Assembly: GCF_016405905.1 (NCBI RefSeq)
Contig: NZ_JAEFCB010000001.1
Span: 248,001 to 312,000 of the forward strand
Source of the DNA: Variovorax sp. IB41
GTDB lineage: Bacteria > Pseudomonadota > Gammaproteobacteria > Burkholderiales > Burkholderiaceae_C
DNA length: 64,000 nt
Direction: 5' to 3'
This document shows, piece after piece, positions 17,555 to 26,135 of this stretch. Both the position numbers and the translations under genes were made by a program. The notes under the pieces were generated by a model. It made no database searches. It worked only from the letters and a program-made list of their open reading frames with translations, and was not told where the DNA came from. Position 1 is the stretch's first letter, and every line of letters begins with the position of its first letter.

Positions 17555-19018
17555 TCAGCCTTTCGCTGTTTCCATCTCGCGCGCCAGCACGCGCCCCGGC
17601 CGCGCGCCGGTCGGTCCGCCCTGCCACACGACCGCGCCATTGACGATCACCGCCTCGATGCCGCGCGCCGGCGCCATCGGCGATTCGTAGGTGGCGGCTT
17701 CGTCCACCGTGTCGGCGTCGAAGAGCGCGAGGTCGGCGTAGGCGCCTTCTTTCAGCACGCCGCGGTCCTTGAGGCCGAAGTTCTTCGCGGTGAGGCCGGT
17801 CATCTTGTAGATCGCCGTCTCCAGCGGAAAGAGCCCGAGCAGCCGGCCGTAGTGGCCCAGCACGCGCGGAAAGCTGCCCCACAGGCGCGGATGCGGCGAG
17901 GCATCGTGCGGCAGGCCGTCGGAGCCGATCATGGTCTGGTCGAACTTCAGGATGCGCTGCACGTCGGCCTCGTCCAGCCGGAAGTAGATGCCGCCCGCGG
18001 GACTGAGCTGGTGGATCGCCTCGTCCTGATCCACGCCCAGCTTCTTCGCGATCACGTCGAGGTCCTGCCCCGCGTATTCGGGCATGGGCTTGGACCAGCT
18101 CACGATCACGCGCGAGGAACTCGCGGCGCGGTCGGACGAGAGGATGGTCGAGCCGGCGGTGTAGGGGTAGCAGTCCAGGCAAATGGGCTGCGTGGCCATG
18201 TTCTTCTCGATGAAGGAGAGCGCCTCCTGCGAGCGGCCATGGTTCTCGGGGCCGACCACCTTCATGTGCGAGATGACGACCTGCACGCCCACCTCGCGGC
18301 CGACGCGGAAGGTTTCCTCGAGCGAGTCGATCACGCGGTCGGCCTCGTTGCGCATGTGGGTGCAGTAGACGCCGTTGAAGTCCTTCAGCGGACGGCAGGT
18401 CTCGATGACTTCCTCGGTCGGTGCGGCGACCGCGGGCTCGTAGTAGAGGCCGGTGGAAACGCCGATGGCGCCGGCCTCCAGCGCCTCCTGCACCAGCGCG
18501 CGCATGCGCACGATCTGCTCGTCGGTGGCTGGCAGCGCGAGGTCGTCCAGCGTCGCGACGCGCAAGGTGGTGTGCCCCACGAGCAGCGCGCAGTTGGTGG
18601 CCGCGGGCTTGGCGCGCAGCTCGGCGATGTACGAGGCGAAGGTGGGAAAGGAGAACCAGCCGCCCTCCTCGTCCAGCAGGTTCAGCGGCGGCGTGACCGG
18701 CTGCGTGATGCCGCCCGGCATCGGCGCGAGCGAGATGCCGCAGTTGCCCGCGATCACCGTGGTGATGCCCTGGCTCACCTTGGGTGCCATGTCGGGGTTC
18801 GACAGCATGAGGCGGTCGTCGTGCGTGTGCGCATCGATGAAGCCGGGCGCGGCGATGCGCCCGGCCCGGTCGATTTCCACTTCGCCGTGCGCGGCGGAGA
18901 GATCGCCGATGCGGGCGATGCGGTCGCCGCGGATGCCGATGTCGCCCGCATAGCGGGGGGTGCCGGTGCCGTCGACGATGCTGGCGTTGCGGATGAGAAG
19001 GTCGAATTTTTCCTGCAT
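17555..19018 (-). CDS. N-acyl-D-amino-acid deacylase (D-aminoacylase)
   Basis: An amidohydrolase-superfamily zinc enzyme of 487 residues that removes the acyl group from N-acyl-D-amino acids. Metal-site motifs are GFIDAHTHDD near residue 60, the Cys ligand in AGNCGIS near residue 92, His in YCTHMRNEAD and His in VVISHMKVVG. The catalytic Asp lies in MIGSDGLPHDASPHPRLWG. Length and motifs match the D-aminoacylase family. It is the last gene of a minus-strand operon after a Bug receptor and a DSD1-type PLP enzyme, which supports D-amino-acid catabolism. Confidence 0.9.
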   Translation of the reverse strand: MQEKFDLLIRNASIVDGTGTPRYAGDIGIRGDRIARIGDLSAAHGEVEIDRAGRIAAPGFIDAHTHDDRLMLSNPDMAPKVSQGITTVIAGNCGISLAPMPGGITQPVTPPLNLLDEEGGWFSFPTFASYIAELRAKPAATNCALLVGHTTLRVATLDDLALPATDEQIVRMRALVQEALEAGAIGVSTGLYYEPAVAAPTEEVIETCRPLKDFNGVYCTHMRNEADRVIDSLEETFRVGREVGVQVVISHMKVVGPENHGRSQEALSFIEKNMATQPICLDCYPYTAGSTILSSDRAASSSRVIVSWSKPMPEYAGQDLDVIAKKLGVDQDEAIHQLSPAGGIYFRLDEADVQRILKFDQTMIGSDGLPHDASPHPRLWGSFPRVLGHYGRLLGLFPLETAIYKMTGLTAKNFGLKDRGVLKEGAYADLALFDADTVDEAATYESPMAPARGIEAVIVNGAVVWQGGPTGARPGRVLAREMETAKG

Positions 19019-19061
19019 CGGGTACCTTGAATGCCTTGGATTGAACTTGGATTGAAGAGAG

Positions 19062-20180
19062 TCAGAGCAGCGCGCCGCGCGCGGCGATCGGCCACAGGGC
19101 CTCCACCCGCCCGCCGCGCACGCAGACCAGTTCGTCGTAGAGATTGACGGTCGGGTCGCAATGGCCGGGCACCAGCATCAACGGGTCGCCCAGGGACAAC
19201 GCGGCGGCATCGGGCGTGGCCAGCACGCCGTGCTCGTCGGCGGCCTTCACGTAGCGCAGCTCGGGGCGCTGCCAGACGGTGGGCATGCCGGAGTCGACGC
19301 TGGACGCCTTGAGGCCGGCATCGACCACGGCACGTTCGGCCGTGGCGCGGCTCAGCACGGTGGTGCGCACGAAGAGCGCGTGCTCGAACGCGACGTCGCC
19401 CTCGCCGCGCCGGTTGTCGCCGTAGTCGCGGTCCATGAAGACGTAGGAGCCGGCCTGGATCTCGTTGAACACGCCCGAGTCGCGCTCGTGGGGGAAGCTG
19501 CCGGTGCCCGCGCCGGTGACGCGCTCGACCGCGATGCCGCAGGCCTCGATGGCGGCGCGGGTCGTGCGCGCGGCTTCCACGGCGCCGGCGATGGCGGCGG
19601 CGCGCTCGTCGGGGGCGCGCAGGTGCTGGGCCGGCCCGTGGTAGCAGTGCAGGCCCATGAAGCGCAGCTGCGGCGCGCCGTCCGCCACCTGCAGCGCGAG
19701 CCGCACGGCTTCTTCGCCGGGCGCGACGCCGCAGCGGTTGGCGCCGACGTTGACTTCGACGTACACGTCCAACGTGACGCCCTCGGCTTGAGCGATGGCA
19801 CTCAGCGCTTCGACCTGCTGCGGGTGATCCACCAGCACGCCCATGCGCGCCTTGCGGGCCAGCGCGGCCAGGTGCCGCAGCTTGGTCTCGCCGATCACCT
19901 GGTTGGTGACCAGCACGTCGGCGATGCCGGCTTCCACGAACACCGCGGCTTCGCTGACCTTCTGGCAGCAGATGCCGGCCGCGCCCAGCGCGATCTGGCG
20001 CAGGGCGATCTCGGGCGTCTTGTGGCACTTGGCATGGGCGCGCAGGCGCACGCCGCTGCCGCGCAACGCCTCGGCCATGCGCGCGAGGTTGCGCTCGAAC
20101 GCATCGAGGTCGAGCACGAGCGCGGGGGTATCAATGGCGCCGACGGGGTCGCCGGGCCTTGCGGCTTTCCAGGGGGTCAT
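19062..20180 (-). CDS. DSD1-family PLP enzyme (D-threonine aldolase / D-serine dehydratase-like)
   Basis: An alanine-racemase-fold PLP enzyme of 372 residues. The PLP lysine is in RLRAHAKCHKTPEIA near residue 52. The C-terminal metal-binding motif PGHCDPTVNLYDE near residue 345 is typical of eukaryotic-type D-serine dehydratases and D-threonine aldolases. Activity on a D-3-hydroxyamino acid is likely; the exact substrate is not. The start is ATG 20180. It lies 22 bases after the Bug receptor gene and 43 bases before the D-aminoacylase, so one transcript is likely. Confidence 0.88.
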   Translation of the reverse strand: MTPWKAARPGDPVGAIDTPALVLDLDAFERNLARMAEALRGSGVRLRAHAKCHKTPEIALRQIALGAAGICCQKVSEAAVFVEAGIADVLVTNQVIGETKLRHLAALARKARMGVLVDHPQQVEALSAIAQAEGVTLDVYVEVNVGANRCGVAPGEEAVRLALQVADGAPQLRFMGLHCYHGPAQHLRAPDERAAAIAGAVEAARTTRAAIEACGIAVERVTGAGTGSFPHERDSGVFNEIQAGSYVFMDRDYGDNRRGEGDVAFEHALFVRTTVLSRATAERAVVDAGLKASSVDSGMPTVWQRPELRYVKAADEHGVLATPDAAALSLGDPLMLVPGHCDPTVNLYDELVCVRGGRVEALWPIAARGALL

Positions 20181-20202
20181 GGGGAGCGTGCTCTCAATCG
20201 GT

Positions 20203-21174
20203 TCAATCGATCTTGGCGCCCGAGTCCTTGATGATCCTTGCCCACTTGACCGTCTCGCGCCGCGAGAGCTCCAGGAACTGGTCTGCCGTCGCGAAATCGG
20301 TCTCCGCGCCCAGCAGCCGGAAGCGCTCGCGCAGGCCGGGGTTAGCCAGCGCGGTGCGGATCTCGGCATTGAGCTTGGCCACCACCTCCTTGGGCATGCG
20401 CGCCGGGCCGATGATGCCGCCCCAGGCCTCCACCTCGAAGCCGGGCACGCCGGCCTCGGCGATGGTCGGAACGTCCGGGTACGTGGACGAACGCTGGCGC
20501 GACGAGATGCCCAGCGCCCTCACCTTGCCCGACTGCGCGAGCGGGCCCGAGACGGGCGTGTTGACCATCATCAACTGCACGCCGCCGCCGATGAGGTCGG
20601 TCACCGCGGCCGTCGCGGCCTTGTAGGGCACGTGCAGCATGTTGGTGCCCGTCATTGACTTGAAGAGCTCCACGCCCAGGTGCGCGGTGGTGCCGTTGCC
20701 GTCGGACGCGAAGGCGAGCTTGCCGGGGTTCTTCTTCGCGTAGGCGATGAGCTCGGTCACGCTCTTCACCGGCAGTTCGTTGTTGACGATCATGAGGTTC
20801 GACAGGCGCAGCGTGTTGGCGACCAGCGTCAGGTCTTTCTCGACGTCGTAGGGCACGTTGGGCAAGAGCGACCGGTTGGTGGCCAGCGAGACGATGTTGC
20901 CGTAGGCCAGCGTGTAGCCATCGGGCGCGGCATGCACCAGGTCCATGGTGCCGATCGTGTAGGAGCCGCCGGGCTTGTTGTCGATCACGATGGGCACGCC
21001 CATCTGCTGCGAGAGCTGCGCGCCGAGCGCGCGCATCAGCGAATCGGGCGCGCCGCCGGGCGCCGAAGGCACGATCAGGCGGATCGCCTTGTCGGGATAG
21101 GCCGCGGCGGCCGGCAGCGAGACCACCGCCATCGCGGCGACGAAGAGAGCACACAGCAAGGCACGTGGACGCAT
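20203..21174 (-). CDS. Bug-family (TTT) periplasmic solute-binding protein
   Basis: A 323-residue Bug receptor of the tripartite tricarboxylate transporter class. A signal peptide (about 1-24, ending PAAAA) is followed by YPDKAIRLIVPSAPGGAPD, the family's hallmark, then VVIDN-type strand VPIVIDNKPGGSYTIGT and HVPYKAATAAVTDLIGGGVQ. Bug proteins are very numerous in Burkholderiales and bind carboxylates or amino-acid derivatives. No TctA/TctB membrane partner is in the window. It is the first gene of the D-amino-acid operon, divergent from a LysR regulator. Confidence 0.92.
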   Translation of the reverse strand: MRPRALLCALFVAAMAVVSLPAAAAYPDKAIRLIVPSAPGGAPDSLMRALGAQLSQQMGVPIVIDNKPGGSYTIGTMDLVHAAPDGYTLAYGNIVSLATNRSLLPNVPYDVEKDLTLVANTLRLSNLMIVNNELPVKSVTELIAYAKKNPGKLAFASDGNGTTAHLGVELFKSMTGTNMLHVPYKAATAAVTDLIGGGVQLMMVNTPVSGPLAQSGKVRALGISSRQRSSTYPDVPTIAEAGVPGFEVEAWGGIIGPARMPKEVVAKLNAEIRTALANPGLRERFRLLGAETDFATADQFLELSRRETVKWARIIKDSGAKID

Positions 21175-21258
21175 GGCAGAGAACTCCGGCAGTAAGGAAT
21201 CGGTGCGCCGATGATCGGTTCGCGGGTCGCGTTGGACAACCCACGTTTTCTGGGTTTA

Positions 21259-21277
21259 GCATGCGCTTTCCTCATGC
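21259..21277. promoter_or_regulatory. Candidate LysR operator (T-N11-A palindrome)
   Basis: GCATG, nine bases, CATGC: a perfect 5-base inverted repeat containing T62-N11-A74, the LysR-type pattern. It lies midway between the divergent bug (21174) and LysR (21340) starts, where an autoregulated LysR site is expected. Confidence 0.55.
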
Positions 21278-21339
21278 ACGGTGGCGGTGCTCTCAGGGTT
21301 ACCACCAGAGGGCGCATGCACCAGACTTGTTCTTTTCTC

Positions 21340-22236
21340 ATGAACCAGCACGTTCGCGCCCCTTCGACGATGTCCTTGATGTGCCTGGAGGCAAGCGCGC
21401 GGCTGCGCTCGTTCACGGCGGCCGCGCAGGAGCTGCGCCTCACGCAGGGCGCGGTGAGCCGCCAGGTGCAGACGCTGGAAGACCGGCTCGGCGTGAAGCT
21501 CTTCACGCGGCGGCGCGAGGCGCTGGCGTTGACGGACGCGGGCCGCTATTACCTGGGCGAAGTGGCACCGCTGCTGCAGCGGCTGGAGCGCGCCACGGCC
21601 AACGTGATGGCGCTCAAGGGGCGCGGCGGCGAACTGTCGCTGTCGTGCGGCGCCTCGGTCGGCAGCTACTGGCTGATTCCGCGGCTACCGGAGTTCACGC
21701 GCGACCACGGCGAGATCACGCTGAACCTGGGCACGCGCGTGGGGCCGGTGGATTTCAGCGCGACGCCGGCCGATGCATCGCTCGAATTCGGCGACGGCAA
21801 GCGGCCGGGCCTGCACAGCGAATTCGTGCTGCCGCTGGACCTCTCGCCCTACGCCGCGCCCGCGTGGATCGCCGCGCATGGCAAGACGGTCGATGCGAGC
21901 ACGCCGCGCTCGGCGCTGATCCACCACCAGACGCTGCCCGGCGCGTGGGACGAGTGGTTCGCGCGCGAAGGCATCGCGGCCGAAGCGGGCCGCGAGGGAC
22001 CGCGCTACGACATCATGTCGATGGCACTCAACGCCTCGCTCGCGGGCATGGGCGTGGCGCTGCTGCCGCCGTACATGAGCGACGAGTCGGTGGCCTCGGG
22101 GCGGCTCAGGCGGCTGTCGCGGCGCAAGTGGCGCTATGCCAAGGGCTACTACCTCGTGTACCCGGAGGAGTCGGCGCAGATGCAGTCGCTGCAGGTGTTC
22201 AGGCAATGGCTGCTGGCGCAGGCGAACGACGCCTGA
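21340..22236 (+). CDS. LysR-family transcriptional regulator
   Basis: A 298-residue LysR regulator. The winged helix-turn-helix near residues 15-75 reads LEASARLRSFTAAAQELRLT, then QGAVSRQVQTLEDRLGVKLF, and the effector-binding domain runs from about 100 to 290 (ELSLSCGASVGSYWLIPRLP). It probably controls the divergent bug-DSD1-deacylase operon through the palindrome at 21259-21277. The ATG at 21340 is chosen; in-frame ATGs at 21316 and 21211 would overlap the operator region. The 3' end is 10 bases from the convergent molybdopterin-fold gene. Confidence 0.9.
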   Translation: MNQHVRAPSTMSLMCLEASARLRSFTAAAQELRLTQGAVSRQVQTLEDRLGVKLFTRRREALALTDAGRYYLGEVAPLLQRLERATANVMALKGRGGELSLSCGASVGSYWLIPRLPEFTRDHGEITLNLGTRVGPVDFSATPADASLEFGDGKRPGLHSEFVLPLDLSPYAAPAWIAAHGKTVDASTPRSALIHHQTLPGAWDEWFAREGIAAEAGREGPRYDIMSMALNASLAGMGVALLPPYMSDESVASGRLRRLSRRKWRYAKGYYLVYPEESAQMQSLQVFRQWLLAQANDA

Positions 22237-22246
22237 CCGCCGCGCC

Positions 22247-22726
22247 CTAGAGCATCTGCACCGTCACCTGCGACATGCCCCGCAAGTGGCGCGGGCCCAG
22301 GCGCGCATCGTTGGCGGAGATCAGGCACAGCGTGCCCAGGTGCGGCTCGAGCGGCCTCGCGTTCTTCTCGTACAGCACCAGCACCTTCTCGCCGATCGTG
22401 CTGTTGTAGAGCTCGTTCCAGCTGAAGACGGCTTCGTAGCCGTCGTCTCCGCGCACGCGGACGATGCAGCGCTTGAGTTCGGGGCGCGGCCGCTCCGACA
22501 GGCCGCACTGGTCGAGCACATCGATGAGCCGGGCTCCGGCGTAGCTGTCCACCTGCGCGACGGCGCGGCCCGAGAAGCACAGGACCTGCGTGGGGCCCAG
22601 CGCGTGCCGGCCCAGCTGCACGAGGTCGTCGATGGTGAAGACGCGGGGCCTGGGAACGGCGCCCAGGATCTTCAGCGGCTCGGCGTCTGCAATGACGGCA
22701 ATGGTTGCAATGGCTTGGGCGTTCAT
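22247..22726 (-). CDS. Small molybdopterin-binding-fold protein (sulfite-oxidase-like)
   Basis: A 159-residue protein matching the oxidoreductase molybdopterin-binding fold. It has the strand VLCFSGR with the Cys expected as the Mo ligand, LIDVLDQCGL, DDGYEAVFSWNELYN, VLVLYEKNARPLEPHLG and a final LRGMSQVTVQML. There is no Tat or Sec signal, so it is cytosolic, unlike most family members, and it has only the fold's core. It could be a Mo-cofactor enzyme, a carrier or a sensor. Its start overlaps the tonB stop (ATGA), so it is the last gene of the TPS-TonB operon, giving that operon a direct molybdenum link. Confidence 0.72.
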   Translation of the reverse strand: MNAQAIATIAVIADAEPLKILGAVPRPRVFTIDDLVQLGRHALGPTQVLCFSGRAVAQVDSYAGARLIDVLDQCGLSERPRPELKRCIVRVRGDDGYEAVFSWNELYNSTIGEKVLVLYEKNARPLEPHLGTLCLISANDARLGPRHLRGMSQVTVQML

Positions 22727-23499
22727 GGTCGTTCCCGGTCTTGAACAAATGCGACGGCGATCGCGACATCCATCTGCCGCGGCGGTTTCTCGAAAGGCGC
22801 GCCGGCGAGCGCGGCGCGCATCGCGCTCTCGTCGAGCACGGGGTATCCGCTGCTCTTCTGCACCGCGAGCGAGCCGGACAGGATGCTGCCGCTCTCGGTG
22901 AGGGTGAAGCGGATCGTCGGCGCGCCGACATAGCCCGCCTCGCGCGCCTCGGCCGGATAGACCAGCTTGCCCTGGATCGCCTTCTTCAGGCTCGCGAGGT
23001 ATTTGCGCAGTGCATCGGCATCGGTATTGCGTGCGCGGACGGTCTGCTGCGTGCGCTCTTCCTCGGCGCCCGTGGCCGGGGGCGGCGCGGCAGCCGCCTG
23101 CACCGGGGGATCGGGTTGGGTCGGCGCGGGCGCTTCGGCGAGCGGCGCCACCTGCACCGGGCTCGGGGCGGCCTGGCGTGCCACCACGGGCCGCTCGCGC
23201 GTCTCTTTTCTTGCAGCAGGCTTTTGCGGCAGTGCCGCGGGCTGCGCTCGCGGTGGCTCGGCCGCGGCGGTTTTTTCCGGCGGCGCGGGCTGCCCGGCGA
23301 GCTGCTGTTCGCTCTGGCGGTTGCTCACCATCCCCAGCAGATCGACCCGCAGCTGCTCGTGCCGCGGAGGTTTCGCCGAGACCCGGTCGCCCATCAGCCA
23401 CGGCAGCACGATCACCGCATGCAGCAGCACCGAGATGCCGAGGCCGACTGCGAACACCAGACGCAATCGCCGCTCGGGCAAGGCGCCGATGGCCGTCAC
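22723..23499 (-). CDS. tonB: TonB-family energy transducer
   Basis: An inner-membrane anchored TonB-like protein of 258 residues. One membrane segment (about 12-36, LVFAVGLGISVLLHAVIVLP) is followed by a Pro/Ala/Glu-rich periplasmic spacer (about 65-145). The C-terminal TonB domain (about 170-258) includes KLVYPAEAREAGYVGAPTI and SSGYPVLDESAMRAA. It transmits proton-motive force to outer-membrane receptors. It overlaps exbD by 4 bases and the molybdopterin-fold gene by 4 bases. No TonB-dependent receptor is encoded in the window; the only outer-membrane protein in the operon is the TPS transporter. Confidence 0.88.
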   Translation of the reverse strand: MTAIGALPERRLRLVFAVGLGISVLLHAVIVLPWLMGDRVSAKPPRHEQLRVDLLGMVSNRQSEQQLAGQPAPPEKTAAAEPPRAQPAALPQKPAARKETRERPVVARQAAPSPVQVAPLAEAPAPTQPDPPVQAAAAPPPATGAEEERTQQTVRARNTDADALRKYLASLKKAIQGKLVYPAEAREAGYVGAPTIRFTLTESGSILSGSLAVQKSSGYPVLDESAMRAALAGAPFEKPPRQMDVAIAVAFVQDRERP

Positions 23500-23879
23500 C
23501 TCGTGCCCATCTCGGTCTGCACGGCCACCCGGGCGAAGCCCAGTTGCTTCAACACATCGGCCACGTCGATGAAGCGCTGCAGCTGCACCGTCCGGTCGGC
23601 GCGCAGCAGGAAGGCGGTCTGCCTGTCCACGGCGGCGAGCCTTGTCTTCAGCGCCTCGGCGTTCACAGTCTCGCCGCCGAAGTGGATGGCGCCCGCCGCA
23701 TCGATCACGATGGTCTGCGTTTGCGAGGTGTCGGACGGGCTTGCGCTGGCCTGCGGCAGGTTCACCGGAATGCGCCCGCTCGCGATGAAGCTCGAGGTCG
23801 TCAGCACGATGGTGAGCAGCACCAGCATGATGTCCACGAACGGGAGCATGTTCATGCTGTCAATCGGCTTTTCGGTCAC
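23496..23879 (-). CDS. exbD: ExbD/TolR biopolymer transport protein
   Basis: A 127-residue ExbD. The single membrane helix (about 10-32) contains the essential Asp in [17 protein letters not shown] near residue 16. A periplasmic domain follows, with [25 protein letters not shown] and [21 protein letters not shown]. With ExbB it forms the proton channel that drives TonB. It overlaps exbB by 20 bases and tonB by 4, so translation is coupled. Confidence 0.92.
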   Translation of the reverse strand: MTEKPIDSMNMLPFVDIMLVLLTIVLTTSSFIASGRIPVNLPQASASPSDTSQTQTIVIDAAGAIHFGGETVNAEALKTRLAAVDRQTAFLLRADRTVQLQRFIDVADVLKQLGFARVAVQTEMGTR

Positions 23880-24300
23880 GCGCGATCTCCCATTCGAGGA
23901 TCAACACCTGCACCTTGCGCAGCAGCGTGTTGTAGAGCACCACCGAGACCAGCGCCACCGCCAGCCCCACCGCGGTGGCCTTGAGCGCGAGCGCCAGGCC
24001 CACCATGATCTTGCCGGTGTCGATGGAGGCGTCCTGCCCCATGTTGTAGAAGGTCAGCATGATGCCGAACACCGTGCCCAGGAGGCCCAGATACGGCGCG
24101 TTGCTCGCCACCGAGGCGATGACGAAGAGCTTGCGCGTGAGGGCGAGCTCCAGCGACTTGATGTCGCGGATGGCGTGCGTGTCGATGCGGCCGTAGAGCC
24201 AGGCGCGCTCGATGCCGATGGCCACGACCACCACGCTCAGCACCACCAGGAGGCCGATGACGCCGTAGTCGATGGCGCCGGCGAGCCAGTTCGTGTTCAT
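23860..24300 (-). CDS. exbB: ExbB/TolQ/MotA-type proton channel, short form
   Basis: A 146-residue ExbB-like protein, much shorter than usual ExbB or TolQ (220-240). Three membrane helices are predicted: about 9-29, 62-85 and 100-125, with the conserved [19 protein letters not shown] and [20 protein letters not shown]. The charged stretch [20 protein letters not shown] is the cytoplasmic loop. Short ExbBs of this size exist in some TonB systems, so this is not read as a truncation. It follows the TPS transporter by 24 bases. Confidence 0.9.
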   Translation of the reverse strand: MNTNWLAGAIDYGVIGLLVVLSVVVVAIGIERAWLYGRIDTHAIRDIKSLELALTRKLFVIASVASNAPYLGLLGTVFGIMLTFYNMGQDASIDTGKIMVGLALALKATAVGLAVALVSVVLYNTLLRKVQVLILEWEIARDRKAD

Positions 24301-24324
24301 TGGTTTTTTCCTTCTCGGTCTTCT

Positions 24325-26049
24325 TCAGAAAACGACGCCGGCCTGCACCAGCACGCGCGTGCGTCCGTCGCGCGCGATGTCCTCCGGCCGCGACCCGACA
24401 GCGCGCGCGACCTGCACCCGCCCGAACAGCGCGCCGTAACGCGCCTGGTAGCCCACGCCCACGTCCGACAGGCGCGCGCCATTGCGCGCGGCGGTGTAGG
24501 CGGCGTTCTGCAGCCACGCGCGGCCGAGGTCTGCGAACACGCCCACCGAATGCGTGAGCCCTTCGGGCGCGGGCAATGCATAGCGCAACTCCGCGTTGAG
24601 CAGGTAGCCGTTGTCGCCGCTCACCCACTCGCGGTACGCCTTCACGCCGTTGGGGCCCGAGATGCTCATCTGCTCGCTGCCGTCGAGGTTCTTGTTGCGC
24701 AGCGCCTTTTGCATGCTCAGCGCGGCGCTGGCGGTCCAGCCCTTGGCGACTTCCATGTTCGCGGTCAGCCGCAGGTTCAGGTGTGCGAAGGTGCCCGCGG
24801 TGTCGGCGCCGGCCCTGTTGGCCGCCTGCTGCACGGGGTCGGCGATGTCCAGATGGCCGTAGCTGAGCCCGGCGCTCACGCTCGTGTAGCCCGGCCGGCC
24901 CAGCATGTCGCCCCAGCGTTCGTGCTGCACGCCGAAGGTGGCGACCTTGGCGGTCTTGTTGTCGACGCTTTCGGCCACGCCGATCTCGTCGCGCAAGCGC
25001 CGGTTCGCGAGATTCAGGCTCAGCGACAGGTTCTGCTCGCGGGTGCGCAGCAACGGATGGCTGAGGGTGGCCTCCACGGTGCGCGCCCTGCCCTTGGCCT
25101 CCAGGTCGCTGTAGTCGCCGCCCAGGTGGTAGGTCGTGCGCGCGGCGGCGAGCTCCAGGCGCAGGCCGCTGGCGGTCAAGGGAAAGCTGTAGGCCAGCCT
25201 GCCGTTGTCCAGGCCGCCGCCTTCGGTGCCCATGAGGTTGAGGCTCAGCTTGTCGGCGATGCCGAAGGGCGAGTTGATGTCCAGCCCCGCGCTCAACCGG
25301 TTCTTGCCGGTGTAGCGCGAGCCCTGGTTGTCGCCCAGCACATAGCCGGTGAAACGCTTGCCCTCGCCGACATCGACATCGAAGTCCGATGTGCCCGGTG
25401 CGTCGCCCGGCGAGATGGTCAGGCGCGGCAACGCGGCGCCGGGCATGTCGCCGACGAGCAGCATCGCGCGCTCCAGGTCCGCGCGGGAGACGGCCTGTCC
25501 TGCCTGCAGCGGCGCGAACACATCGCCCAGCGTGCCGTCGCGCACCAGCGAGCGGTTCTTGAACGTGAGCTTGCCGTAGGTGCCCACGAGAACACGGATC
25601 ACCAGCGTGCCCGCGCTCGCGTCCTGCCGCGGCACATAGGCGCGCGCCACGAGGTAACCGCGGCTGCGGTACAGCGCGGTGACCTTGCCGGCGGCCTGCT
25701 CGATCTCGGCCATCGACAGCGCGCGGCCGCGGTACGGCGCGAGCGCGGCCTGCAACTCTTCCGACGGAATGGCGTCGGCGCCTTCGACCCTGAACTCGCG
25801 GACCGCGAGCGTTTCGCCGGCGGGCAGGTTCATCGGCCGCTCGGGCTCTTCGACGATCACCGGCGCGGGCGGCTGGCTCGGGACCGGCGGACGCGGAGGC
25901 TGCGCCTCTCTGAGCGCATCACCGATGCCGTAGCTGGGCACCGGCTGGACCTGGGCATGGCTCGCAGCGGCGAATGTGCAGAGCACGGAGAAAGCGGCAA
26001 GCGCTGGATGCACTCGGCGCGCAGACGAGGCGGGACGGGCTGGGTTCAT
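24325..26049 (-). CDS. TpsB outer-membrane transporter (ShlB/FhaC/HecB family)
   Basis: A two-partner-secretion outer-membrane protein of 574 residues that would export the adjacent TpsA exoprotein. A signal peptide ends near ASHAQ. A Pro-rich linker leads to a POTRA-2 domain (LAVREFRVEGADAIPSEEL, then YRSRGYLVARAYVP), a second POTRA (IRVLVGTYGKLTFKNRSLV) and a 16-strand barrel ending in TRVLVQAGVVF, with the terminal Phe expected for Bam recognition. The start ATG 26049 is chosen because it begins the signal peptide; a GTG at 26139 overlapping the tpsA stop would add 30 residues. It lies between tpsA and exbB. Confidence 0.9.
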   Translation of the reverse strand: MNPARPASSARRVHPALAAFSVLCTFAAASHAQVQPVPSYGIGDALREAQPPRPPVPSQPPAPVIVEEPERPMNLPAGETLAVREFRVEGADAIPSEELQAALAPYRGRALSMAEIEQAAGKVTALYRSRGYLVARAYVPRQDASAGTLVIRVLVGTYGKLTFKNRSLVRDGTLGDVFAPLQAGQAVSRADLERAMLLVGDMPGAALPRLTISPGDAPGTSDFDVDVGEGKRFTGYVLGDNQGSRYTGKNRLSAGLDINSPFGIADKLSLNLMGTEGGGLDNGRLAYSFPLTASGLRLELAAARTTYHLGGDYSDLEAKGRARTVEATLSHPLLRTREQNLSLSLNLANRRLRDEIGVAESVDNKTAKVATFGVQHERWGDMLGRPGYTSVSAGLSYGHLDIADPVQQAANRAGADTAGTFAHLNLRLTANMEVAKGWTASAALSMQKALRNKNLDGSEQMSISGPNGVKAYREWVSGDNGYLLNAELRYALPAPEGLTHSVGVFADLGRAWLQNAAYTAARNGARLSDVGVGYQARYGALFGRVQVARAVGSRPEDIARDGRTRVLVQAGVVF

Positions 26050-26135
26050 GTCGCAACGGAACGAAGAGAGAGGGCCAGAGGAAGAGGAGTGAGAGGCGGA
26101 ATCGGCGAAGGCGCCCCGCAAGGGGGCGAGCGACC

